The position numbers were made by a program, and so were the translations under genes. Source: VGKU01 sp964388785 (GTDB taxonomy: Bacteria; Patescibacteriota; Patescibacteriia; UBA9934; GWF2-40-263). Taken from it: DNA of 43,941 nucleotides. The stretch spans positions 1-43,941 of the forward strand of contig CAYMBX010000004.1 of assembly GCA_964388785.1 (NCBI GenBank), given 5' to 3'. The notes under the pieces were generated by a model. It saw only the letters and a program-made list of their open reading frames with translations. It ran no database searches and was not told the DNA's origin. Shown here piece after piece: positions 30,484 through 38,839 of the stretch; the first letter of the stretch is position 1; each line of letters begins with the position of its first letter.

Positions 30484-31209
30484 CTATGCAATCTTGGGTT
30501 CCTTTTCAAGCTTCAACTCCAAGTACACACGCGTAAAATAGATCATAAAAAGCGGGAGAAGGAGGATTTCACCAATTGACTCGAGAATGTCGATCCAGAT
30601 CGGGAGGGGTCCGGAAAGGACTTCCACAGGATTTTGCCCTTGGAGAGCCGCGAAAACGGCAATAAACAACGAGAGAACGACTGAATACACAAGCATGATG
30701 GCAAGAGGCCCAAGGATCAGATAATTTGCGCAACGCCAGAAACGGCCACGTGTGAGGTCGCGGCTCGCCGAGAGAGCTTCCAGCCCTCGTTTATTGTCGA
30801 AGATCACCGCATATTGGGACAAGCCAAACCAGATCGCAAAAATGAACATGGGAATGATAAGGAGAAAGAGACCACCGATCAGCACAAGCATTTGCAGGAT
30901 GGCGACCGTGAGCACAGGAACCGTGAGCACGCGTGCGCGAGCGGAAAATACGCCGAAATTTTTTTCGTGGCCCTGTGCGTGTGCGTAGGCGTAGAGAGAA
31001 AGAATGATTGTGATCCAGATGACCAAAAACAGCTGGATGATCGTGAGGATGAAGAGAGAAATTTGGACGAAAAGACTGCCAGGCAAAAGCATGAGGAGGA
31101 CAAATGCCGCAAACGGAAGAAGGAGCCAAGCGGAATATCCGATTAAAAGCGGTGCCTCCTGTCGGTAATCACGCAGGCTTTCCGATAAAAGCGCAACGGT
31201 ATTTTTCAT
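30484..31209 (-). CDS. Integral membrane protein (paralogue of next gene)
   Basis: This 241-residue protein has about six hydrophobic helices (for example AWLLLPFAAFVLLMLLPGSLF). Before the fifth helix is the motif GLEALSASRDLTRGRFWR, which resembles KKALATARTLVHGRFW in the neighbouring gene. The two are tandem paralogues, of the kind annotated as glycerophosphodiester-phosphodiesterase membrane-domain or DUF975-like proteins, but no function is known. ATG 31209 lies ten bases after the stop of the upstream gene. An alternative start 17 codons upstream would overlap that gene. Confidence 0.75.
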   Translation of the reverse strand: MKNTVALLSESLRDYRQEAPLLIGYSAWLLLPFAAFVLLMLLPGSLFVQISLFILTIIQLFLVIWITIILSLYAYAHAQGHEKNFGVFSARARVLTVPVLTVAILQMLVLIGGLFLLIIPMFIFAIWFGLSQYAVIFDNKRGLEALSASRDLTRGRFWRCANYLILGPLAIMLVYSVVLSLFIAVFAALQGQNPVEVLSGPLPIWIDILESIGEILLLPLFMIYFTRVYLELKLEKEPKIA

Positions 31210-31219
31210 AGAGCTATCG

Positions 31220-32098
31220 CTACTCGCCTTTGAGTGAACGCAAGAGCAGGACATCAGCAATAATCACAAGTGGATTGACGAGAACGGCAATGACGACCGG
31301 GACCGTCCATTCCAGAAGCGTTGTGAGTCGAAGTTGGAGATCAAGATTCAAGCCTCCCGCTGCACTGAGTACGATATCCGTCGCATAGGTCACAATTCCC
31401 ATCAGAACGATTCCAACCAGAAGGAGGAGAAGCTTTGGAATGGCAAGGCGAACTAGGACACTCCAAAATCGTCCGTGAACCAGTGTGCGTGCGGTCGCAA
31501 GCGCTTTTTTACCTCCAATGCCATCCAAAATCGTCACATAGGGTGCAAGCATGTACTCCACGGTCCACTTAAAACCGAGAATGAGCGCGACAAAAACGCC
31601 GATGACCAAGAGGATATTTCCAAGGGCGATGAGCGCTGTGCTTTTTAAGGCAATGCCAATTCCGGCGATGAACATGGGAGGGAGAAAGCCGATCAGGGCA
31701 GCTACCACCAGCAAAAGTCCAACGAGTATGGAAACAATAATAGTCGGGAAAAAACGTGCATTGATTTCTGTACAGACTTTTTTTACATCACCCTTGCGTC
31801 CCGCAAGCTGCATACGCAACAGTCGCACGAGTCCGATCAAAATCCAAATACCCAAAAGCGGGGCGAAAATATAATTGGTTAACACAAATAAAACAACCCC
31901 GACGTATTCACTCCAGGTGAGTTCATTGGAGAGCCAGAGAGTACTTGCCGACGGATAGAGCGAAAGGGAAATGACGTACAAAATGGCGAGCCAGAGCAAA
32001 TATCCTGAAAGGCTCATGAATTCATGGAAACGAGAACGGTACAGTTCCCACGTCTCGTCAATGAGACGACCGACGGAAATGAGGGGCGAAGATGGCAT
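31220..32098 (-). CDS. Integral membrane protein
   Basis: This 292-residue protein starts MPSSPLISVGRLIDETWELYRSRFHEF, a short cytoplasmic helix, followed by about six transmembrane segments. The central cytosolic loop holds GGKKALATARTLVHGRFWSV, shared in pattern with the next gene. No catalytic residues stand out, and a transport, scaffolding or lipid role is possible. It lies 12 bases after tmk in the same orientation, so it is co-transcribed with dut-tmk and gatB. Confidence 0.75.
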   Translation of the reverse strand: MPSSPLISVGRLIDETWELYRSRFHEFMSLSGYLLWLAILYVISLSLYPSASTLWLSNELTWSEYVGVVLFVLTNYIFAPLLGIWILIGLVRLLRMQLAGRKGDVKKVCTEINARFFPTIIVSILVGLLLVVAALIGFLPPMFIAGIGIALKSTALIALGNILLVIGVFVALILGFKWTVEYMLAPYVTILDGIGGKKALATARTLVHGRFWSVLVRLAIPKLLLLLVGIVLMGIVTYATDIVLSAAGGLNLDLQLRLTTLLEWTVPVVIAVLVNPLVIIADVLLLRSLKGE

Positions 32099-32110
32099 AG
32101 AGCGATAGAG

Positions 32111-32824
32111 CTAACAGGTGCTTAAGATATGATCGACCAATTGCTGCGCATTCAGGTTGGTCTCTTCAAGTGGCCCACTTGTGTCGAGTTCAAACACGCG
32201 CGAGCCGTTTGATTCAAATAGGTGTTTAAGCCACGGTTCCTCAAACCGGGTTTGCAGTTGTTTCAAAAATGTCAGTTGTCCAAAGACGCCTTTGGGATCA
32301 TCGTCACGCGTTTCAATCCGCTTGACCGCCTCTTCCGCCGGAAGCTTGGTCAAGATCAGTGCATTGGGTGCGTGGGCGAGCGCCAGTTTGTTGCCCGGTA
32401 GATTCATGATTTGTTCAAGCGGCAGCCCACCGGGCATGATGGGCTGATACACAAGCGAAGTGGAAATGCCTCGGTCTTGGATCACGGTTTTTCCGGCTTG
32501 TAGAGCGGGAATGATCAGCCGGCGATACATAATCTGACGATCCAAGGCAAACGCGTGCGCGAGTTCTTCGCCGCCATAGGGTTCCTCTTTTTGCGAGAGC
32601 TCATATCGAATGGCGCGACCGATCCACGTTCGTGTCGGTTCATAGGTAAAATAGACGTCGTACTCGTTGATGTCTTGAAAGCGGGGTGGTGTGACGTCTG
32701 TCCACTCGCTCAGGCGGAAAACGCGGTGGTGGCAGAGCTCCGACCAATTTTGGACCGCACGCAGCAGGGTCGATTTTCCGCTGCCAGCAATGCCGTCCAC
32801 CATGATGAACCGTCCTGGATGCAT
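32111..32824 (-). CDS. tmk: Thymidylate kinase-like protein
   Basis: This 237-residue P-loop kinase has DGIAGSGKST (10-19), the later YEPTRTWIGRAIR and the DRGISTSLVYQ motif (equivalent to the DRY/DRS of dTMP kinases). It probably phosphorylates dTMP to dTDP; dut follows the same logic and thyA diverges close by. The protein has a longer middle segment than E. coli Tmk (213 residues). TATAAT on the minus strand (32835-32830) ends five bases before ATG 32824, implying a leaderless transcript in addition to read-through from dut. Deoxyguanosine- or deoxycytidine-kinase-like specificity is a less likely alternative. Confidence 0.8.
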   Translation of the reverse strand: MHPGRFIMVDGIAGSGKSTLLRAVQNWSELCHHRVFRLSEWTDVTPPRFQDINEYDVYFTYEPTRTWIGRAIRYELSQKEEPYGGEELAHAFALDRQIMYRRLIIPALQAGKTVIQDRGISTSLVYQPIMPGGLPLEQIMNLPGNKLALAHAPNALILTKLPAEEAVKRIETRDDDPKGVFGQLTFLKQLQTRFEEPWLKHLFESNGSRVFELDTSGPLEETNLNAQQLVDHILSTC

Positions 32825-32842
32825 AAGAAATTATAGCCTATT

Positions 32843-33277
32843 TTAACCCGTTGATCCAAACCCTCCACGGTTGGGGCCGTTTAATTCTTCCACCTCTCGG
32901 AACGCACCTTTTGCAAATGGAACCAGCATGCCTTGGACAAGCCGGTCGCCTTTTTTGACGGATGTCGGTTGATCGGTGAAATTGAGCAGTTGAATCAGGA
33001 GCTCATCCTCCGGTCCGCAGAAGTCATTATCGACAATGCCAAAACCTTGTGGAACGCACAAGCCGTATCGGCGCGGGAGAGAAGAGCGAGCTGCAATCAG
33101 AAGGGTGTAACCGTCAGGAACACAGACGACCAACCCTGTGCGCAGCCGGATAATTTCGCCCGGCTGGATCGTCGCGTCTTCAATGGGGGCAAGATCAAAG
33201 GCACATGATCCGTCTGATGCATAAGCGGGAATGATCGCATCAGGGTGTTTTTTGAAGATGTCCACAGGTACAGGCAT
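32843..33277 (-). CDS. dut: dUTP diphosphatase
   Basis: This 144-residue dUTPase has the five family motifs: SDGSCAFDL (about 20-28), ARSSLPRRYGL, GIVDNDFCGPEDELLIQL, GDRLVQGMLVPF and the C-terminal GGFGSTG. It hydrolyses dUTP to dUMP, the substrate of ThyA. I chose the ATG at 33277; the longer open frame upstream overlaps thyA and is a shadow. A minus-strand TATAAT (33292-33287) ends nine bases upstream and there is no Shine-Dalgarno, so a leaderless message is likely. It diverges from thyA. Confidence 0.95.
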   Translation of the reverse strand: MPVPVDIFKKHPDAIIPAYASDGSCAFDLAPIEDATIQPGEIIRLRTGLVVCVPDGYTLLIAARSSLPRRYGLCVPQGFGIVDNDFCGPEDELLIQLLNFTDQPTSVKKGDRLVQGMLVPFAKGAFREVEELNGPNRGGFGSTG

Positions 33278-33286
33278 AACGAGGTG

Positions 33287-33292
33287 ATTATA
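33287..33292 (-). promoter_or_regulatory. dut -10 box
   Basis: A perfect TATAAT on the minus strand lies nine bases before the ATG, with no Shine-Dalgarno between. Confidence 0.55.
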
Positions 33293-33346
33293 GTAGGAAA
33301 TGAGCAGGGTGGGAAAGTGGTGGTGGGTTTGGTAAGCTGTGTCCGT

Positions 33347-34186
33347 ATGACTCCTTTTGACGTTCAGTATCAACAAGCGATTCAACAGATTATGGAAGAG
33401 GGAATTGATATTCCCAATCCTTGGTCCGGCCGCATCACGCGCATGGTCCCGGGGCTCACGCTGCGCGTGGATGTGGGCGAGAGTTTTCCCGTGCTGACCT
33501 TGCGGAAGATTCCTTTGAAGCTTTTCATTGCCGAACAGATCTGGTTTCTTATGGGTCAAAATGATCCGACCTGGCTGCGACAGTTTACCAAAATTTGGGA
33601 TGATTTTCTTGAAGAGGACGGAACGGTGAAGGCGGCATACGGCTATCGATGGCGCCACCATTTTGGACGCGATCAGATTGAACGTTTGATCGAACATCTG
33701 ACGGCAAATCCCGCATCGCGACACGCGGTTGTTGTCACCTGGGATCCGTCAGACGACGGATTGGGAGTTGACTCAAAAAAGAACCTGCCGTGTCCGTATA
33801 CGTTTACGGTCAACATCGCGGGCGGACGTTTGCACTTGCATAATATCATTCGCAGCAATGACATGATACTCGGGTGTCCTCACGATGCAGCCGGGTTTGC
33901 TTTGCTGCAATGCTTCCTTGCGGAACGATTGGGAGTCGAGCCCGGAATTTACACACATTCGATCTCGAATGCACACATTTATGACAACCACTTCGACGCC
34001 GCTCGTGCAATCATAGAACGTTCGCACCAACATCCGCTCATCCGCTGCCGTGTTCCGCAAGGAAGTTATACGCGCGCGGTTTCTGGGGATGCGACGCTCG
34101 TGGAAGAATTGTTTGAGCAATTGAAGAATCAGTATCAACCACTTGATGCCATCAAAGGGATGGAGATAACGGTCAATGTCTATTGA
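33347..34186 (+). CDS. thyA: Thymidylate synthase
   Basis: This 279-residue folate-dependent enzyme methylates dUMP to dTMP. Signatures are the catalytic Cys149 in NLPCPYTFTV, RSNDMILGCPHDAAGFALLQ and the nucleotide-binding HIYDNHFD. The N-terminal TPFDVQYQQAIQQIMEEG and the following arginine loop are typical. ATG 33347 is used because the family normally begins here; the upstream frame runs into dut. The next gene, two bases later, is a DHFR-like reductase that could regenerate the folate cofactor. Transcription diverges from dut across about 70 bases. Confidence 0.95.
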   Translation: MTPFDVQYQQAIQQIMEEGIDIPNPWSGRITRMVPGLTLRVDVGESFPVLTLRKIPLKLFIAEQIWFLMGQNDPTWLRQFTKIWDDFLEEDGTVKAAYGYRWRHHFGRDQIERLIEHLTANPASRHAVVVTWDPSDDGLGVDSKKNLPCPYTFTVNIAGGRLHLHNIIRSNDMILGCPHDAAGFALLQCFLAERLGVEPGIYTHSISNAHIYDNHFDAARAIIERSHQHPLIRCRVPQGSYTRAVSGDATLVEELFEQLKNQYQPLDAIKGMEITVNVY

Positions 34187-34188
34187 TT

Positions 34189-34713
34189 ATGCAAGTTTTA
34201 CTTCTCGCCGCGGTTTCGGTCGACGGCAAAATTGCACAGCGGACCGACCAGACGTCTCTGGACTGGACCTCCAAAGAGGACACGAAATTTTTTGTTGAAA
34301 AAACGAAAGAAGTCGGTCTTGTAATCATGGGAAGACGCACGTTCGATACGATTGGCAAACCGCTCAAAGGTCGACATCTTATTGTGCTCACGCGTGAGAA
34401 TGGGGGAAGGATGGGAACAGTCGCGGATTTGCAAGACGGGGTTGTGGAATTTACCAGTGAAGCGCCTAAAGAGCTTATTGATCGACTCAAACAAGAAGGC
34501 CACGACGCAGTGGTCGTGGCCGGTGGTTCGTCTGTGTACAGCCAGTTTTTGAGGGACGGTCTGGTGACGGATCTTTACTTAACCGTCGAACCGGTTCTGT
34601 TTGGAGACGGTGTCCCGTTCGCGTCGGGGGTAAGTCGGACGCAATTTGTGTTTGTTGAATCACGCCCGCTCGGACCTCAGTCTATTTTGCTTCATTATCA
34701 AACCGCTTCTTAG
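34189..34713 (+). CDS. Dihydrofolate reductase-like (DHFR/RibD C-terminal fold) protein
   Basis: This 174-residue protein begins VLLLAAVSVDGKIAQ, then DWTSKEDTKFF, GLVIMGRRTFDTIGKPLKGR and VVVAGGSSVYSQFL. This is the NADPH-binding architecture of the DHFR/RibD superfamily. It directly follows thyA (start two bases after its stop), so reduction of dihydrofolate is the natural role, though a pteridine or riboflavin-type reductase cannot be excluded. ATG 34189 is preferred over the TTG at 34183, which lies in the thyA stop region. Its stop overlaps by four bases the stop of the convergent 1148-residue gene. Confidence 0.8.
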   Translation: MQVLLLAAVSVDGKIAQRTDQTSLDWTSKEDTKFFVEKTKEVGLVIMGRRTFDTIGKPLKGRHLIVLTRENGGRMGTVADLQDGVVEFTSEAPKELIDRLKQEGHDAVVVAGGSSVYSQFLRDGLVTDLYLTVEPVLFGDGVPFASGVSRTQFVFVESRPLGPQSILLHYQTAS

Positions 34714-37700
34714 CTTCCAGCTTCCTTTATCTTGTAATATTTCATCCCGTGCGGTGTGGGAACCGCTTTGTAACCATCCGGAACTTTTTGAACGAACATC
34801 GATCCTTTCGGTGTTGGTGTGAGTGTATAGCCGGGTGGCGTGTCTTCAACAAACGCACGGCCTTTAGGTGTGGGGGCTTCATGATATCCGGGCGGTGGCG
34901 TCTCTCCGGGGTTTTCAGGTGTGATGAGTTTGGGAGCGCGCATTTCCGGAACAAATTCATCGTTTGCTTCGACTGCTTCAACAGACTCATTTGCTTTATC
35001 TAGTTCACCAAAAATATCGTCGGCTTTTTCCTCTACAGATGTCAATTTTGTGGTGACATCGACTTGTCCGATCGTGTTTTGAGCGCCCATTTCCGCGGCT
35101 TGAGCCGGGCTGATACCGCCTTGTATCTCAATCACCGGTTTTCCTTCCGCTCGCCCCGCAGCTTTTTCTATGATGCCCGCAAGATGTCTTTCTTGGTTTT
35201 GAATGCGTTGCTCAACCTGTGCTTTAAATGCCGCAAACGCAGGACGATCACCATACTTTGACTGATATTCCGCAAGAAGTTTTGCCGTCGCGGCATTTTC
35301 CAATCGTCCTCGGTTGATGTAATCGGCAATTTTCGCCTGTTCTTCGGGCGTGTACGCAGAAGTAAATTCTAATCCGCCCGGACCTTTGGTGAGTTCGGGT
35401 GCGGGTTGTTCTGGCGGAGGTACGGCTGCCGCTTTCTCGACTGGCGCGGAGGCCTCTATTTCTGGCTGTACTCGTCGGCTTTCTTCAAGAGGCTCTGGTG
35501 GTCTGAGTTTCGTAACTTCCGTATCCGTCGGTTTCTGTTCCTCGACAGTCAGAGTCGCTCGATCAACTTGATCGACTTGTTCCTGCATGCCAAGCTCCTT
35601 GAAGGTTTGTTTAATCATTCCTTTGAGCGTCCCGGCTTGTCGTTCGAGATATTTATATTCCGGTGTGTCCTTCATGCCCTTGGCTGCCATGTCTTTCATC
35701 ATGGTCTCCAGGCGTGTTTCTCGCTCCATGGTTTCCAAAAATTCTTTCGCGGGTGCGTTTGCACGCCACATTTGATCCTGAGGGAATTTGCCCGTGTAGA
35801 GACGATGAATTTCATATTCACCCGTACCAAATCGTTCAGCGGCTCGATCAATGTCATCGCTTGTAACCGCGTAATCGAATGCGGCGCCTGAAATCTTGTC
35901 TCCGTTGTATTTAAACTGAATTGTTCCTTGCGGAGATTTGAACGTTTCAAGCGGGGTCGTGGGGTGTGTTTCAATGGTGGGTGACACTTCGACCGGAGGC
36001 GTTTTTGGCCACACCGGCTCGACCCATGTTCCGTCATCGGTGAATGTAGGTTCCTGATCAACAACGACTGTTCCGTCTCCGGCTTCCGGCAAACCGTTTG
36101 GTGGGACTTCAGCGGCATCAACAACGCGCGTGTCATCAGTGACTTTGGGTAACCCCCCAGGTTCTTCCGTTGCCGGTTCAAGCGTTGCTGCTTCCGGTTC
36201 AGCGGCAGCTCGAATGTCACCCAAGATTTCATTGGCCGATTTTTGCGGTTCAGCCGTTTCTGTTTCTTTTACAAAATCTCGTACAAACCCTCGTTCACGA
36301 GCTATCTGTTCTGAGATTTGTTCGCCGCTTTTCGCATCATAAAAATTGATCTGCATTTTGCCGTCCGGCCCTTGTGAAACTCCGAGCGCCATGTTGTCGA
36401 TCGCTTTTCCGTAGACACCCAATCCGCCTCCTTTGTGGACGAAACCGGCGTCTTTGGTCATACGGAATGCGGTTTTGCGCACCCATCCCGCAATTGCCCG
36501 CTTATCCGAAGGATCGCCTGTGTACCCGTATTTTTCAGGATTGAGTTTGAGCTGTCTTTGTACAATTCGAATCACCCCATCCCCACTTTTTACTTTACCC
36601 GCTTCTAATTCTTGCGCGGTCAGCGGCGCTTCTTGTTCGGCAGCGACTTCTTTGGCAAGTTCCTCCGGTGAAAGTTCTTCCGGTAATGGTTTGCCCGCGG
36701 TGATTTCAATCGGTTCGAGTTCTGTGGGTTGTTCCGGTACCGCCTCTGTCGGAGCCTCCGTCGCGGCTTCGGGTTCGGTTGTCTCCGTCTGCTCTGTCGA
36801 ATCCCCGGTTTCCGCAGGAGAGGTTGCTGCTTCCGGTGCGGTCGGCTCGGTTGCGGCTTTGGCGGACGTATCTGCTGATGCGGCGGCTTGCGATTCCGCT
36901 TGCGTTGTTTCGCTTGTCGCCGTTACGTCCGGTGACGGCGCGTCCTCCTTTAATAATCCAAGCGTGGCGATGTTTCCAAGCCGTTCAAAATGTGCACTCA
37001 CGTTATCGGCCGCTGCGCCGGCGACCCCTTTTTGCTCAAACGCGGCGAGCGCCTTATCGATCGCAGCCGAAGGTCCTCCCGTTCCCGACATCTCCCCAAC
37101 CGCAAGACCGGTGAATCCGGCAAAGCGTGCCACCGTTCCGAGCGCTTTGGCAAAATTTAACGCCTTTTTTGTTTTGGTGTCTCCCGTTTTGAATCGAAGG
37201 TCGTCCCATGTTTCACCAAATCCTTTCACGACAAGTTCTTTGGCAAACCCTTCTGTTCGTTCGCCTTTGGCCATTTCCTGCTTCACTTTAACCGCGCGTT
37301 CGTAAAGGGCCACGGCTCCATACGCGGCTCCGCGCAAGACGTTCAATCCGGTCGCAATCATGGCGGTGTTCAGTGTTTCTTTTAGGGCTGTTGTTCCCTT
37401 AACGCGCGTCTGAATGGCTTCATCGAGCAATTTTGCGATCTCTTCGTTGCGACGTTTTTCGTATGTTTGAAGTTCGTTGTCATATGTTTCTACCGTATCC
37501 TGGAGTTTTTGCAACAACTCTTGTTTCTTTTCGGCGGACAAGTATTTTGATTCTCTCACCGCTCGTTCAATACGTCGTTTTTTGATTTCGACCGGCGAGG
37601 GCGGTCGTTCTTTTTCAAGTTGACTTGCCTCGACGATTTTTGCCACACGGCCTTGCCCTTCGATTGTTTTGGCAACGCGTATTTTCCCATCCTCAAATTC

Positions 37701-38156
37701 TTCCACGATTTCCCAACCGGGATCTTCGCCGGAATCAAGTTTGAGCGTTGCGTGTTCACGATCCGGACGCACCGCTGTATCAATCGACTGTTTAATGCGC
37801 TGCTGCTCCTGTTTTGTGTAATACTTTTGGGCAAACCAGCGTGGAAGATCCGCGAACGATTTGATGCCTCCCAAGCTCGCAGCCGCTCCGATCATTCCAA
37901 CTCCGACCGCTTTGGCGATTTCTGTTTTGTTCATTTCCGTCGGCTGTCCTTCCACGTGCTCCCCCTTGAAATGTTCACGAATAAATTTATCCGCACGTTC
38001 TTTAAATCCATCTGCAAGCGAACGAAATCGGTCCGTCATTGACGATTTCGGTTTAGACTCGGGTGTCTGTTCGGCCGATTGCTCCGAGGAGTTCTCTTCT
38101 GACGGAACAAGCGGTGTCTCTGCAGGGGTAGATGTGGATTCTGATGGGGAGGTCAT
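34710..38156 (-). CDS. Giant multi-domain hypothetical protein with C-terminal GY-PTP-KG repeats
   Basis: This 1148-residue protein of unknown function has a Ser/Thr/Pro/Glu-rich start (1-35), a charged helix (FKERADKFIREHF), weakly hydrophobic helices (82-105; two more near 270-300 and 350-365) and a small beta segment at 133-183 (SGEDPGWEIVEEFEDGKIRVAK) resembling one in the 620-residue protein. It then has a long Ala/Thr/Glu/Pro linker (about 410-510), another beta/alpha region (about 540-640), a second linker, and at the C-terminus (about 1086-1142) three 19-residue repeats of the form PPGYxxxPTPKGxxFV. There is no cleavable signal peptide. It is the last gene of a three-gene operon. Confidence 0.85.
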   Translation of the reverse strand: MTSPSESTSTPAETPLVPSEENSSEQSAEQTPESKPKSSMTDRFRSLADGFKERADKFIREHFKGEHVEGQPTEMNKTEIAKAVGVGMIGAAASLGGIKSFADLPRWFAQKYYTKQEQQRIKQSIDTAVRPDREHATLKLDSGEDPGWEIVEEFEDGKIRVAKTIEGQGRVAKIVEASQLEKERPPSPVEIKKRRIERAVRESKYLSAEKKQELLQKLQDTVETYDNELQTYEKRRNEEIAKLLDEAIQTRVKGTTALKETLNTAMIATGLNVLRGAAYGAVALYERAVKVKQEMAKGERTEGFAKELVVKGFGETWDDLRFKTGDTKTKKALNFAKALGTVARFAGFTGLAVGEMSGTGGPSAAIDKALAAFEQKGVAGAAADNVSAHFERLGNIATLGLLKEDAPSPDVTATSETTQAESQAAASADTSAKAATEPTAPEAATSPAETGDSTEQTETTEPEAATEAPTEAVPEQPTELEPIEITAGKPLPEELSPEELAKEVAAEQEAPLTAQELEAGKVKSGDGVIRIVQRQLKLNPEKYGYTGDPSDKRAIAGWVRKTAFRMTKDAGFVHKGGGLGVYGKAIDNMALGVSQGPDGKMQINFYDAKSGEQISEQIARERGFVRDFVKETETAEPQKSANEILGDIRAAAEPEAATLEPATEEPGGLPKVTDDTRVVDAAEVPPNGLPEAGDGTVVVDQEPTFTDDGTWVEPVWPKTPPVEVSPTIETHPTTPLETFKSPQGTIQFKYNGDKISGAAFDYAVTSDDIDRAAERFGTGEYEIHRLYTGKFPQDQMWRANAPAKEFLETMERETRLETMMKDMAAKGMKDTPEYKYLERQAGTLKGMIKQTFKELGMQEQVDQVDRATLTVEEQKPTDTEVTKLRPPEPLEESRRVQPEIEASAPVEKAAAVPPPEQPAPELTKGPGGLEFTSAYTPEEQAKIADYINRGRLENAATAKLLAEYQSKYGDRPAFAAFKAQVEQRIQNQERHLAGIIEKAAGRAEGKPVIEIQGGISPAQAAEMGAQNTIGQVDVTTKLTSVEEKADDIFGELDKANESVEAVEANDEFVPEMRAPKLITPENPGETPPPGYHEAPTPKGRAFVEDTPPGYTLTPTPKGSMFVQKVPDGYKAVPTPHGMKYYKIKEAGS

Positions 38157-38476
38157 ACGGCGTTGATCAGTTTTTGTCGAATTTTTTGGATTTGTTGGGC
38201 AGATTTGATCTGGTCCGCAATATCAAGAGTCGCGCGTGTTTGTTTTTGATCGAGTGTCTCGACATTCGTCCGGTACATTTCTGCCAATTCGAACAACCCC
38301 TGTTGAAGCGCTTCAACGGTTTCCATGTCGGTTTTTTTCCATTCGAGAATCAGATCCATCACCCGTTGAATGAACGTCTGATCCTCCGTGAGTGTGATCA
38401 AATCGATCGCAAACAGTTTCGTTTCCCGATCCAGAGGACTTTCTCGGAGAATTTTTGCAATCTGGTCAACCGGCAT
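38153..38476 (-). CDS. Small helical protein, middle gene of the giant-protein operon
   Basis: This 107-residue, probably all-helical protein (MPVDQIAKILRESPLDRETKLF) of unknown function has LTEDQTFIQRVMDLILEWKK and a C-terminal KSAQQIQKIRQKLINAV. No family is recognised. Its stop overlaps the start of the giant gene by four bases (ATGA), so the two are translationally coupled. The preceding gene ends three bases upstream. A partner or chaperone role for the giant protein is suggested only by this coupling. Confidence 0.8.
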   Translation of the reverse strand: MPVDQIAKILRESPLDRETKLFAIDLITLTEDQTFIQRVMDLILEWKKTDMETVEALQQGLFELAEMYRTNVETLDQKQTRATLDIADQIKSAQQIQKIRQKLINAV

Positions 38477-38479
38477 AGC

Positions 38480-38800
38480 TTACGCATCTTTAAGCATGGA
38501 CTCGATTTCATCCAAATCGCGCATGGCTTTTGCCTCCGCTTCTTTCGTGCGCATGGATTGTTCCTCTTTTGCGTGTTCGAGTGCTGTGGCGAATGCGCGA
38601 AACTCTGCGTCAGCCGTATCGCTGATTGATTGAGAGAGAATCGTCGCCAAACGGTCCAATTGTTCAAGTGACATTTCGGGAATGAGCGCGGCCCAGGCGT
38701 CTTTGATGTCGTCCGGAAGGTTTGAGGCGGCAAGAAGAAGCGCAAGTCGCTCTCCGACATGTTGTAATTGTTGCTCGACATCTTGTGGAGGATTGGTCAT
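38480..38800 (-). CDS. Small helical protein, first gene of the giant-protein operon
   Basis: This 106-residue acidic, helical protein starts MTNPPQDVEQQLQHVGERLA. Its C-terminal half (AFATALEHAKEEQSMRTKEA and on) is probably coiled coil. ATG 38800 is chosen; a GTG three codons earlier is possible. TATACT on the minus strand (38816-38811) ends ten bases upstream, so the transcript is nearly leaderless. No family is recognised. Confidence 0.75.
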   Translation of the reverse strand: MTNPPQDVEQQLQHVGERLALLLAASNLPDDIKDAWAALIPEMSLEQLDRLATILSQSISDTADAEFRAFATALEHAKEEQSMRTKEAEAKAMRDLDEIESMLKDA

Positions 38801-38839
38801 ACTAGCCACCAGTATAGCTTATAACACACGATTTGTGAT

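Noticed and set aside
36433..37305. Plus-strand 290-codon frame opposite the giant gene
   Set aside because: It is Ser/Ala/Val-rich low complexity, mirroring the Glu/Thr/Ala-rich linker of the real gene.
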